This document shows, in pieces, positions 44,056 to 52,887 of a stretch of 64,000 nucleotides of DNA. The notes beneath the pieces were generated by a model that saw only the letters and a program-made list of their open reading frames with translations, was not told the origin of the DNA and did not search any database. The stretch lies in the NCBI GenBank assembly GCA_964418585.1, contig CAYQMG010000148.1, positions 1 through 64,000 on the forward strand. Direction: 5' to 3'. Every line of letters starts with the position of its first letter. The first letter of the stretch is position 1. The position numbers and the translations under genes are program-made. The DNA comes from JAJRTE01 sp964418585 (GTDB taxonomy: Bacteria; Myxococcota_A; UBA796; JAJRTE01).

Positions 44056-46607
44056 GCAAATGCCGCGTAGTCCCCGGCGATGAAGGCCCGCACAAGGCGT
44101 TCAACCATCGCCTCGGTGGTCAGGATCATGTCGAGTTGCCTCGAGCAGGCCATCAGCCGGCCCAGCATCTCGAGGGCATCGGTACAGTCCGTTTCCGGGT
44201 AGTTCCTCAGCCACGCCGTGACCAGGCTCCCACGACGGTCCACCCCGAAGTGGTAGGAGCGCAGCACCTCCTCGAGGAATCGGGCTCGACGGGTCATGCG
44301 CGTTTCGTCTGCGCCGCCCCCCCGGACCCGGAAATGGACGTGGTTGGCCTCCTTGGCCGGGCCGACGATGGCGTCGAGCATGCCGTAGTGGAAGACGAAT
44401 CGGGCGTTCAAGTTGAGGTAGTCGGACGCGACCACCACGTAGTTGGCGTCTCCAGGCCTGCGGGGTCCCAGGGTACCGCCCAGGACCTGTTCCACGAAGT
44501 GAGATGGCAGATTCTCCAGGTCTCGAATCACTCGCCGATCCCAGCGGACTCGAGGGTCCTGCATCCCCTTCACCAGGGCACGGAAGGGCACGCTGCCCAC
44601 CTGGTCCGGGGTGAGTTTTCGCTCCTGCACCGGCGTGCAACCATCGAGGTCGAGCAGCTTGAGTTTCACCGGCACGTCCCAGACAAGCGTCTTGACCGAC
44701 CGGCGCCAGAATCGATTGTGGCGGTCCCCGAAGCGAAACATCGACCGGATCGACATTTCGTGAATGAATCGGACCACGTCGTGCAGCGAACGACAGTTCC
44801 TGGCCTTGAAAGCGGACGAGTGGGCATCTGTCAGGTTCAAGGAGAGCACAAGGTCGTGCAGCGGCCCGGTCGAGGCTTTCTCTCGAGCACCACCCACTCG
44901 AGCCAGCACCCGTTCACGCACCCCCGGCCAGCGGGAACCCCGGTGGATACGCCGGAGCGTGGCGTCCACGCTGACTTGCTGGCCCGGTTCGAGAAGTTTG
45001 ACTCCCTCACCCAGGCCATAGATGGTGGGCACTCGATACTCGCGGACCAGAGCGGCCACATGTCCCACCGGAGATCCACGTCGGACCAGGAGTGCTGCAA
45101 TCCGAGGAAGCACTCGAGCCAGGCCCATCGTGGCGTCGTCGGTCACGAGCACCGGGGCCTTGTGCTTGAGCACAGGGTCGGCGGCGTCCGGATCGAAGAC
45201 CTCCACCGGCCCTTCGGCCCTGCCCGGGAACAAGGTGTAGCCGTTCTCGAGCAGGGGAGGGGTGTGTCGGGTGCGGCGTTCGTCCGGGCTGCGCTGGGTC
45301 GTTCGCAAGGGACGGCACTGAAGCAACCACAGGTGCCCGTCCGGGTCGCACGCCCACTCCATGTCCACCTCGTGCCCCAGCTTCTCCGCCGCTTCTCGAG
45401 CCAGGTTCGCCACCCGGGACACCAGGTCGCGCGACAGCCATCCGGGCAGCGAGGACGACCCCCCGTCCTCTCCCAGGGCCTCCTCCTGCACATCGCCTCC
45501 CCGTTCCGATTCCCCCGCCCGGGCTGCCGGGCGCACTCGCAACGCCTCCTCTCGCACCCGGCCTGTTCCGTCCAGGGGCACCACCACGGTCACCCCCTCT
45601 TCCTCTCCGCGGACCAGTCGATCCGCCAAACCAGCCGTAGCAGAAACCAGTACCCGGTCCGAATCTCTCCCCAGGGGATCCCTCGAGTAGACCACTCCGG
45701 CCGCTTCGGCATCGACCATGGGCACGAACAGGACCGCCATGGGCGTGTCGATCTCCCGGAATCCGAAGTGAAGACGGTACATCACCGCCCGGTCCGAAAA
45801 ACGGCTCGCCAGAACCTCCCGGTAAGCCGCCTCGAGCCCGGCGCCCGGCACGTTCAGTCGCGTGTCGAATTGCCCGGCAAAGGTGAGGGTCGCGTCCTCG
45901 CTGGTGGCGCTGGACCGGACCGCCCAGCGCAGGTCTGTTGGGTCCTGACCTTGGCGGGAAGCGAGGGCGGTTGCCTGTTCCTGGATTGCGCGGGCCACGT
46001 CCGGGGGCACGGGGGCGTTGCGGACGAGGTCCCGGATTCGGCGGGTGCGTTCCTGGAATCGTGGGTGCCCTGTGAACACTTCGAGGTCTGTCAGCAGTTC
46101 CTTGATCGGTTCGGCCAGGCGGTTGTGTTCGAGGAACGCCCGGTAGGCGTCTGTGGTGATGACAAAGCCGTCGGGGACCAGGTTCGGGAACACGGAACGG
46201 AGCGAGGCGAGGCCGGCTGCTTTTCCACCTGCGATTTGAGGGTCGGTGCATGTGTCGTCCGAGAGGAGGAGCGCCCAGGATCGGGTCGACGTTTTGGGAC
46301 GGGCGCGGAAGGCGCTGCGGATGTTCGCCCTGATCTCCTTGATGGCGTCGTAGAGGGCGTGGTGTCGGTCCGAAGTCATGAGGTTGAGTTCCTGGGCCAT
46401 GAGGAGGACCTCGTCGCCCAGGCGTTGGACGGGTCGGAGAATGGCGGGCTCGGAATAATCCAGGTGGTTCAGGTCCGCCTCCAGGTCTGCAAGGAGTTGC
46501 AGCGCGGCACCGTTGCCGGCCTGGAGCGCCCTCAGCGTCTCGTACTGGAACCGGAAATCATGATCCTTCACCATCGTATGCACACCATGTCCGGTGCTCG
46601 TTCGCAC
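44052..46607 (-). CDS. PEP synthase/pyruvate-phosphate-dikinase-like protein without the PEP-binding barrel
   Basis: An 851-residue protein. An N-terminal helical part (1-110) leads to the ATP-grasp domain of PPDK/PEP synthase (about 120-435; GGKAAGL 127-133, RSSATSED 231-238, FAGQFDT). The swivelling phosphohistidine domain has His516 in RRGSPVGHVAALVREYRVPTIYG (about 455-550). The last 300 residues do not match the PEP/pyruvate-binding TIM barrel; they carry CRSLHDVVRFIHEMSIRSMFRFGDRHNRFW and other unknown motifs. It may therefore phosphorylate something other than pyruvate, or act in signalling. The GTG start follows GGGAGG. It is coupled to the histidine kinase gene and 27 bases after the receiver. 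Confidence 0.85.
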   Translation of the reverse strand: MRTSTGHGVHTMVKDHDFRFQYETLRALQAGNGAALQLLADLEADLNHLDYSEPAILRPVQRLGDEVLLMAQELNLMTSDRHHALYDAIKEIRANIRSAFRARPKTSTRSWALLLSDDTCTDPQIAGGKAAGLASLRSVFPNLVPDGFVITTDAYRAFLEHNRLAEPIKELLTDLEVFTGHPRFQERTRRIRDLVRNAPVPPDVARAIQEQATALASRQGQDPTDLRWAVRSSATSEDATLTFAGQFDTRLNVPGAGLEAAYREVLASRFSDRAVMYRLHFGFREIDTPMAVLFVPMVDAEAAGVVYSRDPLGRDSDRVLVSATAGLADRLVRGEEEGVTVVVPLDGTGRVREEALRVRPAARAGESERGGDVQEEALGEDGGSSSLPGWLSRDLVSRVANLAREAAEKLGHEVDMEWACDPDGHLWLLQCRPLRTTQRSPDERRTRHTPPLLENGYTLFPGRAEGPVEVFDPDAADPVLKHKAPVLVTDDATMGLARVLPRIAALLVRRGSPVGHVAALVREYRVPTIYGLGEGVKLLEPGQQVSVDATLRRIHRGSRWPGVRERVLARVGGAREKASTGPLHDLVLSLNLTDAHSSAFKARNCRSLHDVVRFIHEMSIRSMFRFGDRHNRFWRRSVKTLVWDVPVKLKLLDLDGCTPVQERKLTPDQVGSVPFRALVKGMQDPRVRWDRRVIRDLENLPSHFVEQVLGGTLGPRRPGDANYVVVASDYLNLNARFVFHYGMLDAIVGPAKEANHVHFRVRGGGADETRMTRRARFLEEVLRSYHFGVDRRGSLVTAWLRNYPETDCTDALEMLGRLMACSRQLDMILTTEAMVERLVRAFIAGDYAAFA

Positions 46608-46634
46608 GGCAGCCTCCCGCAGGGGTGGAATGAG

Positions 46635-47033
46635 TCATTCGTCCGTGGACGCTGCGTCCGCTTCGAGCTGTTTCACGGCCTTGCGAATGACGGCGCGCAA
46701 GTCGTCCGGCTTGAACGGCTTGGCGATGAAGTCGAACGCGCCCTTGGTGAGGGCTTCTCGAGCGAGTTCCACGGTCGCATATCCTGTGATGATGATAACC
46801 TTTGTGGACGGCGATGTCGCCAACACTCTGGCCAAGACCTGCAACCCGTCCACGTCGTCCATCCGGACATCGGTCACAACAATGTCAAAGGTCTTCTCGG
46901 CCAACCGCTCGAGCGCGGCGGTGCCGCTTTCGCACACGTCGACCTGGTACCCGGACTTTTCCAGAATGGGCTTGAGGCGTTTGCCCACGATGGATTCGTC
47001 GTCCACGACCAGAATGCGCAAGGGATCGTTCAT
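46635..47033 (-). CDS. Single-domain response regulator
   Basis: A 132-residue CheY-like receiver with no output domain. Acidic pocket DD (11-12), phosphoacceptor Asp55 in VVTDVRMDDVDG, a switch Thr in IIITGYA and Lys in AKPFKPDD. The start at 47033 follows GGAGG; an upstream ATG in the same frame adds 19 residues of no domain value. Such stand-alone receivers usually pass phosphate on or bind a target. It lies next to the PPDK-like protein and the HBM kinase. Confidence 0.93.
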   Translation of the reverse strand: MNDPLRILVVDDESIVGKRLKPILEKSGYQVDVCESGTAALERLAEKTFDIVVTDVRMDDVDGLQVLARVLATSPSTKVIIITGYATVELAREALTKGAFDFIAKPFKPDDLRAVIRKAVKQLEADAASTDE

Positions 47034-47105
47034 CAGGCGTCCTCCTCGAGATTTCATGCCAGTTGGCGGTCGACCACGCGGGTCTTGCATCGTGTCTTCG
47101 CAGGC

Positions 47106-47534
47106 CTAACGGGGCGTAGGGACCACCAGGGGACAGTTCAGATCGCCGCGTACCTCCGGGAGCCAGTGGGCGATACGGCGAGCGGCGCCCGGTCGAATGA
47201 CAGCCGGGTCGCCCCCCCAGACCAGGGCCAGGAACGACGGGTGCAAGGCCATGAACTTGAGCAATTCGGACCGTGGTTCGCCCTCGATCACCTCCCAGGT
47301 TGCGGAGACACCGGCGGCGGCCATCTTCTCTGCCTGTCGGGCCATGACCCTGCGGCCCCGCGCCACGGCCGCGCCTTCATCCTGCTCCGGATCTGCCCGA
47401 AGCGGGATGAGCAGGAGCAAGGTCACCTCGGCGTCCATCCGCCTGGCCAGGGCCACGGCGTAGCGGATCACCTCCTGCCGTACCGCGATGGTGTCCAGGA
47501 GCACAAGAATCCTCCTGGAGCGTTCGTGTTCCAT
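47106..47534 (-). CDS. UspA-family protein with degenerate nucleotide site
   Basis: A 142-residue universal-stress-protein fold (ILVLLDTIAVRQEVIRYAVALARRMDAEVTLLLL at the N terminus, NCPLVVPTPR at the end). The ATP-binding pattern G-x2-G-x9-G(S/T) is not intact (VWGGDPAVIRPGAARRIAHW), so nucleotide binding is doubtful. It lies between the cytidylate-kinase-like pair and the receiver. The start has GAGG upstream. Confidence 0.85.
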   Translation of the reverse strand: MEHERSRRILVLLDTIAVRQEVIRYAVALARRMDAEVTLLLLIPLRADPEQDEGAAVARGRRVMARQAEKMAAAGVSATWEVIEGEPRSELLKFMALHPSFLALVWGGDPAVIRPGAARRIAHWLPEVRGDLNCPLVVPTPR

Positions 47535-47653
47535 CACGTATCCTCGCTTCGTCGAGGCGCTGTGCCCAGCGCGTTCGCTCCGCGGAGGCGCCGGTAGGTC
47601 GGGTCTCGGCGCGAAAAGTCGGGCGTCGCGCCGGCGTCCAACCTGGGCCGGCG

Positions 47654-48478
47654 TCACGGGATGTTGGCCGTGGCCTGAGCAAAGGTCTCCGGCGAAAGGT
47701 GCACCTCCACGTAATCCACACCGGGAACCTCGCGCGCCGCTTCCTTGATCGCAGCCACCTTCTTGTGCTTGTGTCGCGGCGGGGCCTTGGTCGCCACGAA
47801 CACGGTGGTTCCTCGAGCCTTCACCGTGAGGTCGGGGAACCGGTCGAACAACGCCACCCGCACTCGAGCCGCCAGGGCCTGGTCTTCCAGGCACTTGATC
47901 GAGTAGGTGATCGGCTGATACGACCGGGAGTTCAGGGCATCGCACATCCGTTGAACCGCCTGCTCCTCGGTCTCCTCCCGCAGGTCGATGAGCATGTCAT
48001 GCAGGGCCGGGTCCGATTCATCCAGGTCGAAAAACTCCAGCGACCACTGCAGGCGACGCCGGTCCTTGAGCTTGACGGTCCGGAGCGCCTTTTCGATGGA
48101 ACACCCCTCCTGTTCCGCCAGGTGCCGCGCGCGGGCTTCCAGGTCACACAGGACCCGCACACGAATGAAATGGGAAACGCCCCGGACGTACAGGTGCGCC
48201 GAGAGGCCCAGGGTGACGATTCGGTCCTTGAGCAGTTCCTCGAGAACGGCGTGTTGAATCATCGCCAGGTACCGCCGCTTGGTGCGCGTCCCAAAACCCA
48301 GGAATCCCGGGCCGCTCTCCAGCACGTCGTCCAGCCGGGCACGGGATACCCCGTGTTTCTCCGCAACTTCGGACAGGAAGCCCCGGTCCAGCACCCGGTA
48401 GTCCGCCTCTTCCGCCACCCGGTGCGCCAGGGCCTCCACGTTTGCCCCACAATCGGATGAAATGCTGATGATCGGCAT
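47654..48478 (-). CDS. Cytidylate-kinase-like protein with ruined P-loop
   Basis: A 274-residue homologue of its upstream neighbour (48526-49335): both show a nucleoside-kinase fold (cytidylate kinase-like) and a small C-terminal alpha-beta domain (VPGVDYVEVHLSPET here, IPGINNLEVRSAA there). In this copy the P-loop region reads ISISSDCGANVEALAH, with no Lys at the GK position, so phosphotransfer is unlikely. The start lies 47 bases after the neighbour's stop. Confidence 0.85.
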   Translation of the reverse strand: MPIISISSDCGANVEALAHRVAEEADYRVLDRGFLSEVAEKHGVSRARLDDVLESGPGFLGFGTRTKRRYLAMIQHAVLEELLKDRIVTLGLSAHLYVRGVSHFIRVRVLCDLEARARHLAEQEGCSIEKALRTVKLKDRRRLQWSLEFFDLDESDPALHDMLIDLREETEEQAVQRMCDALNSRSYQPITYSIKCLEDQALAARVRVALFDRFPDLTVKARGTTVFVATKAPPRHKHKKVAAIKEAAREVPGVDYVEVHLSPETFAQATANIP

Positions 48479-48525
48479 GATCGTGTCTCTCTCCAGTTTC
48501 GTCGGACCCGACGGCCAGGGGTCGG

Positions 48526-49335
48526 CTAGACCGCATGGTCCGGGGCTCGAGCAGCAGAACGGACCTCCAGGTTGTTGATCCCGGGAATCTCCCGCTCCAG
48601 TTCCCGCGCCCGCTCCTCGAGCCGGTGCAGCGCACGCCCGCTCGACACGTAGATCAAGACGTTCCCATACTCGCAGGCCACCTTGACATCGCTGAACTGC
48701 TCGATCAACGCCGCCTTGAGCTGGCAGGCGATCGCCAGATCCTTCAGCCGCGTCCGCGCCTCTCGAGTCGTCTCGAAATGCTTGCGCGTCGCCGCATGGC
48801 AGATCAGGTCCACGGCATCGTCCACGGTGAGCCGATGCACGCAGATCACCAGATCGTACAGGCTCGGATCCCACGGATCCACATTGTACAACGCCTTGGT
48901 CCACTTCCGCCGCTCTTCATCGTCCCGGGTCAACAGGGCATGCGCTTCGCTCTCGCTGATCCCCTCCCGCTGCATCTCGGCGGCCACCCGGTCCGACATC
49001 TCCGCCATGATCCGCACCTTGAGCACGTTGGGAATCCCCTTCAGCAACAGGTGCCCGGCCAGACCGTGATAGACCACGTTGTCACTCGCAACCCTGGATG
49101 CCAGCGCACTCTGGATGTAGGCCACGTAGATCTGCTTGTTGTGCGTGAACCGCTCCAGAATCGACGGCGCATCGTGAATGGCTCGCACCAACTTGATCTC
49201 CGGTACGTTGAACTGGTCCGAGGCCTCCAGGATCACCTCCCGGCTGATACAGTCGTACCCCAGCCGCTCCGCCACCTTCTCGGCGACCTCCTTGCCCTTG
49301 CTGTAGGAACCTCGAGAAATCGTAATGATCGCCAT
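48526..49335 (-). CDS. Cytidylate-kinase-like protein
   Basis: A 269-residue P-loop protein of the cytidylate-kinase-like family (PF13189 type). MAIITISRGSYSKGKEVAEKVAERLG holds a P-loop-like segment with SKGKEVA. HGLAGHLLLKGIPNVLKVRIMA is followed by a lid-type Arg-rich part (RDDEERRKWTKALY), and DPSLYDLVICVHRLTVDDAVDLI matches the CMP-kinase fold. The last 75 residues form a BON-like alpha-beta domain. The substrate is not known. It follows the SLC13 permease by 39 bases. Confidence 0.87.
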   Translation of the reverse strand: MAIITISRGSYSKGKEVAEKVAERLGYDCISREVILEASDQFNVPEIKLVRAIHDAPSILERFTHNKQIYVAYIQSALASRVASDNVVYHGLAGHLLLKGIPNVLKVRIMAEMSDRVAAEMQREGISESEAHALLTRDDEERRKWTKALYNVDPWDPSLYDLVICVHRLTVDDAVDLICHAATRKHFETTREARTRLKDLAIACQLKAALIEQFSDVKVACEYGNVLIYVSSGRALHRLEERARELEREIPGINNLEVRSAARAPDHAV

Positions 49336-49374
49336 GACTCCTCTCCTCCGCTCGGCCCGGCAGGCGCACGCACC

Positions 49375-51180
49375 TCAGATGCCGAACACAAGATAGATCA
49401 TTCCTATCATGACCACGATGAACAGCACGCTGACCACCGCTCCGGCTTTCATGAAATCCACACTCCGGTATCGGCCCGGACCCATGTAGAGAGCGTTCAC
49501 CTGGTGCGTCGGAAGCACAAACGAGTTGCTGGTGGCCAGTCCCACCACCAGGGCGGCCATCCGCGGGTCGGCGTTCGCGGCCATCGCCATGTTCACCACC
49601 AGGGGCACGAGCAGCACCGTGGCTCCCACGTTCGAAATGACCAGCGTGAAAACGGTGGACAGTATCGCAATCACGGTCAACAGGACAATGGGCTCCACCG
49701 TCCCGATCAAGCTGAGCACGGTCTTTGCAATCCAGGCGGCCGTGCCGGTCTTCTCGGTGGCAATCCCAAGGGGAATGAGACCGCCGAGCAGAAAAATGGT
49801 CCGCCAGTCCACCGACTGGTAGGCTTCGTCGATGGTGAGCACACGGGTGATGATCATCCCAATGGCTCCGGTCATCAGGCAAACCGAAAGCTGGATCTTG
49901 AGGAACAGCACCATGAACAAGGCCAGGGCAAGCCAGAATGCGGCCAGCGCCGCCTTCTCCGGACGGAGCCGCTCCGTGTCCAGCGGCGTCGTGAACAGGA
50001 GCGACCGCTCCGCCTGCAACATCTTCAGCCGGGACCAGGTCCCGTGGAGGAGGATGGCATCCCCCACGTCCAGCTCCATGTCCCCGATCTCCGCACGGTA
50101 AACCTCGTTCCGCCGGTAGATCGCCAACGGCGTCACACGGTAACGGTCCTGGAAATTCACCTCGTTCAGCGTCTTGCCCACCAACGGCGACCGGGGCGCC
50201 ACCACCGCTTCCACCGAATTCGTCTTGCTCGCCGAAACCTCCGCCTTGAATACTTCGATCCCCTCCTTCAGCGTCAACCCCTCTTCCTCGGCCAGACGCT
50301 TGATGTCCTTCTCCCGGCCGTACACCACCAGATCCACGTTGGCCCGAACCTCCGTGTCCGGAGACGGCGAAAGTACCTTGAAATCAGGCGGTTCCGTCAA
50401 CGCCACCACGTTGCACAGATAACGCCGCCGAAGGTCATCCACGTGAATCGGATCCCGGTAGTCCGTGAAATCCGGTGGAGTTCGCAACTCCGCAAACTGC
50501 CCCAATTCGCTCACAATGTCCTGAACCGGCAAATCCGAGGTCTCAGACCCCGTACCTCCACCCTTGGGAAGAATGAAGCGGCCCAGAAAGATGAAACACA
50601 GAATCCCGGTCGCCACCAGGGCCAATCCAATCGGCGTCACGTCAAACAATCCAAACGGCTCCAGACCAAACGGCTCCAACAGATCGTTCAACAGAATCAA
50701 CGGACTGCTCCCGACAAGCGTCACCGTGCCGCCCAGAATCGCCGAAAAACCTATCGGCATCAAAAGCTGCCCCAGCGGAATCTTCAGCATCTTGCTCGTC
50801 CGCTGGATCGCCGGAAGAAACAGAGCCGCAGCCCCGATGTTCTGCATGAAGCTCGATATCGCCGCCACCGTGATCGAAATCGCCGTGATCACACGCGCCT
50901 GGCTTCGCCCCGCAATCCGAACAATCGGTCCCACCAACCGATTGATCAAACCCGTCTTGTCCAGCCCCGCTCCAATGATGATCACCGCAATGATCGACAC
51001 CACCGCGTTGCTGCTCAGACCAATGAACGCCTCTTTCGGCGTCACCAGCCCCAGCAACGGAAGCGTCACCATCATCAGCATCGCCACAACGTCCACGCGC
51101 ACCCATTCCACGATGAACAAGAACACGGCGACGGCAATCATCACCATCACAAGGATGTTTTCTGTCGTCAGCGGCTCCAT
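49375..51180 (-). CDS. SLC13-family permease with TrkA-C domains
   Basis: A 601-residue transporter with two blocks of membrane helices (about 8-200 and 405-600; SSNAVVSIIAVIIIGAG, SFMQNIGAAALFLPA, VGSSPLILLNDLL, and SNVGATVLLVPLVVN) around a cytosolic part (about 215-400) holding TrkA-C/RCK-C-like regulatory domains (LTLKEGIEVFKAEV, SPLVGKTLNEVNFQDRYRVTPLAIYR). The architecture is that of Na+/sulfate or anion SLC13 transporters regulated by cytosolic ligands. It is the first gene after a probable sigma-54 promoter and enhancer and starts the module that runs to 42370. Confidence 0.92.
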   Translation of the reverse strand: MEPLTTENILVMVMIAVAVFLFIVEWVRVDVVAMLMMVTLPLLGLVTPKEAFIGLSSNAVVSIIAVIIIGAGLDKTGLINRLVGPIVRIAGRSQARVITAISITVAAISSFMQNIGAAALFLPAIQRTSKMLKIPLGQLLMPIGFSAILGGTVTLVGSSPLILLNDLLEPFGLEPFGLFDVTPIGLALVATGILCFIFLGRFILPKGGGTGSETSDLPVQDIVSELGQFAELRTPPDFTDYRDPIHVDDLRRRYLCNVVALTEPPDFKVLSPSPDTEVRANVDLVVYGREKDIKRLAEEEGLTLKEGIEVFKAEVSASKTNSVEAVVAPRSPLVGKTLNEVNFQDRYRVTPLAIYRRNEVYRAEIGDMELDVGDAILLHGTWSRLKMLQAERSLLFTTPLDTERLRPEKAALAAFWLALALFMVLFLKIQLSVCLMTGAIGMIITRVLTIDEAYQSVDWRTIFLLGGLIPLGIATEKTGTAAWIAKTVLSLIGTVEPIVLLTVIAILSTVFTLVISNVGATVLLVPLVVNMAMAANADPRMAALVVGLATSNSFVLPTHQVNALYMGPGRYRSVDFMKAGAVVSVLFIVVMIGMIYLVFGI

Positions 51181-51255
51181 GCCTCGGTCTCCTGCACGAT
51201 CCTGGCTCTCGCCAACGGCGGCCGGGTGATATCGAGTCGGTTGGTGCCCCGGGCT

Positions 51256-51272
51256 GTGCAATTTTCGGGCCG
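51256..51272 (-). promoter_or_regulatory. Sigma-54 promoter for the SLC13 operon
   Basis: Minus strand CGGCCCGAAAATTGCAC: GG (51271-51270) and GC (51259-51258) separated by exactly ten bases, with TTGCA as the -12 element. The start of transcription would be near 51246, about 65 bases before the permease ATG. The GTTGCAA sites sit about 140-175 bases upstream, as for an enhancer. Confidence 0.6.
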
Positions 51273-51409
51273 AAACCGAGCACGACCATCCCCCAGGGCA
51301 CCGCTGAGGACCGATCGCCAGGCCAACCCCGGGAAGGATGAGTCTGTTTCTTCCCCGCGCAAACCCCACGCCTCGAGTCGGCTTCCAGCGGGGACCCAGG
51401 GGGGCGGGT

Positions 51410-51445
51410 GTTGCAATCTCGGGCGGATGTGTTGCAAATTGCAAC
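51410..51445. promoter_or_regulatory. Putative enhancer: GTTGCAA sites
   Basis: GTTGCAA at 51410-51416 and a perfect palindrome GTTGCAAATTGCAAC at 51431-51445. The elements start 21 bases apart, two helical turns. They lie between the sigma-54 regulator gene and the sigma-54 promoter. Confidence 0.5.
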
Positions 51446-51458
51446 GAATCCCCAATCT

Positions 51459-52808
51459 TCACTCCCGAAGCTGGGTTTTCTTCAGCTTTCGGTAGACGGA
51501 AACCCGGTTGATGCCGAGCACCTCGGCCGCCCGGGTCTTGTTGTGTCCGCACCGGGCCAGGACCTCGCGGATGTACTCTGCCTCGACCTCTGCCAGGGTC
51601 TTGATGTGTGAGGTGTCGGCGTCCACGGAAAGGATGTTGAGTTCCTTGAGGTCGTCGGGGAGGACGTCGGCGCCGATCACCTCGGTCTGGCTGAGTGCTG
51701 CGGCCCGCTCGATGATGTTTTCGAGTTCCCGGACGTTTCCCGGGTAGTCGTACTGGGTGAGAAGTTGGAGGGCGTCGGTGGTGAATCCGAGGAATCGAGT
51801 CCCGGAGCGTGCATTGAAGCGCTCGAGGAAGTGTTTTGCGAGCAAGGGGATGTCTTCTTTCCGCTCGTGGAGGGAAGGGAGTTCGATGGGGACGACGTTG
51901 AGGCGATAGTAGAGGTCTTCGCGGAATGCGCCGTGGCGCATGGCGCGCTTGAGGTCCTTGTTGGTGGCGGAGATGATCCGCACGTCGATCCGGATGGGCT
52001 TGACGCCACCGACGCGGATCAGTTCGCGTTCCTGAACCACGCGAAGGAGTTTTGCCTGCATGATCGGGGACATGTCCCCGACCTCGTCGAAGAAGACGGT
52101 GCCTCCGTCGGCAGCCTCGAGGAGACCGCGGCGAGTGGAAACTGCGCCGGTGTAGGCCTCTTTTTCGTGTCCGAACAGTTCATTGGCGACCAGGTCTTCG
52201 GCCAGCGATGCGCAGTTGATGGGCAGGAACATCTTGCCCGCGCGTCTGCTCTCCTGATGGATCGCCTTGGCCACCAGTTCCTTTCCCGTCCCGGACGCTC
52301 CGGTGATGAGCACGTTGGCCTCGGTCCCGGCGATCTGTCGAATCAGTTCCCGTACAGCGACCATTTTGGGGCTTCTACCCAGGATCCGGGCCACGCCGTC
52401 TTCGCTCCCGGACCCCCTGGAAGCCTGGCGCTCACTGCCCTCGAGACGCCGCTTCTCCATGGCCAGCGACACCACACGCCGCACTTCGTCCGGGTGAAAC
52501 GGCTTCTGCACGTAGTGAAACGCCCCACGCTTCATCGCCTCCACCGCTGTGGTCACCGACGCATACCCGGTCATCACGATCACTTGCACCCGCGGGTCCT
52601 TCCGCTTGGCACGCGCCAAGACCGCCAGACCGTCCACCGGCTTCATCACCAGGTCGGTCAGCACCAAATCGTACGCCCGCCCCTCCATCTTTCGAAAAGC
52701 TTCCTCCCCGCCGGCAGCCGTGTCGACCAGGTACCCCTGTTTCCGGACGATGCTCCGCAGGTTCTTCAGGTTGATTCGATCGTCGTCGACTATGAGGACA
52801 CGTTCCAT
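51459..52808 (-). CDS. NtrC-family sigma-54 response regulator
   Basis: A 449-residue activator: receiver (1-120; phosphoacceptor Asp52), AAA+ domain (about 140-370) with GASGTGKE (170-177) and DEVGDMSP, and a Fis-type HTH (about 405-445; KTRAAEVLGINRVSVYRKLKK). The sigma-54 contact loop reads EAYTGA (217-222) rather than GAFTGA, with Gly to Glu at the first position and Phe to Tyr at the third. It would activate the permease operon directly downstream. Its kinase partner is probably the HBM kinase at 42370-44055. Confidence 0.94.
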   Translation of the reverse strand: MERVLIVDDDRINLKNLRSIVRKQGYLVDTAAGGEEAFRKMEGRAYDLVLTDLVMKPVDGLAVLARAKRKDPRVQVIVMTGYASVTTAVEAMKRGAFHYVQKPFHPDEVRRVVSLAMEKRRLEGSERQASRGSGSEDGVARILGRSPKMVAVRELIRQIAGTEANVLITGASGTGKELVAKAIHQESRRAGKMFLPINCASLAEDLVANELFGHEKEAYTGAVSTRRGLLEAADGGTVFFDEVGDMSPIMQAKLLRVVQERELIRVGGVKPIRIDVRIISATNKDLKRAMRHGAFREDLYYRLNVVPIELPSLHERKEDIPLLAKHFLERFNARSGTRFLGFTTDALQLLTQYDYPGNVRELENIIERAAALSQTEVIGADVLPDDLKELNILSVDADTSHIKTLAEVEAEYIREVLARCGHNKTRAAEVLGINRVSVYRKLKKTQLRE

Positions 52809-52887
52809 GCATCACCACGGGCCACGTCGGCGTTCGGTGCGCCGGAGGCCGGTTTCGAGGGGTTGGTCCGCGCAAACCGGTTTCTAG

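Noticed and set aside
43944..47597. A 1217-codon open frame on the plus strand
   Set aside because: It lies antisense to the PPDK-like, receiver and UspA genes, has no domain pattern, and is rich in Arg, His and Gly as expected for a GC-driven shadow frame.
51181..51458. A small protein gene between the sigma-54 regulator and the permease
   Set aside because: The open frames there lack ribosome-binding sites and overlap the sigma-54 promoter and enhancer-like palindrome.
48535..51495. A 986-codon Arg/His/Gln-rich open frame on the plus strand
   Set aside because: Antisense to the SLC13 permease and CMP-kinase-like genes, which have clear family motifs and ribosome-binding sites.
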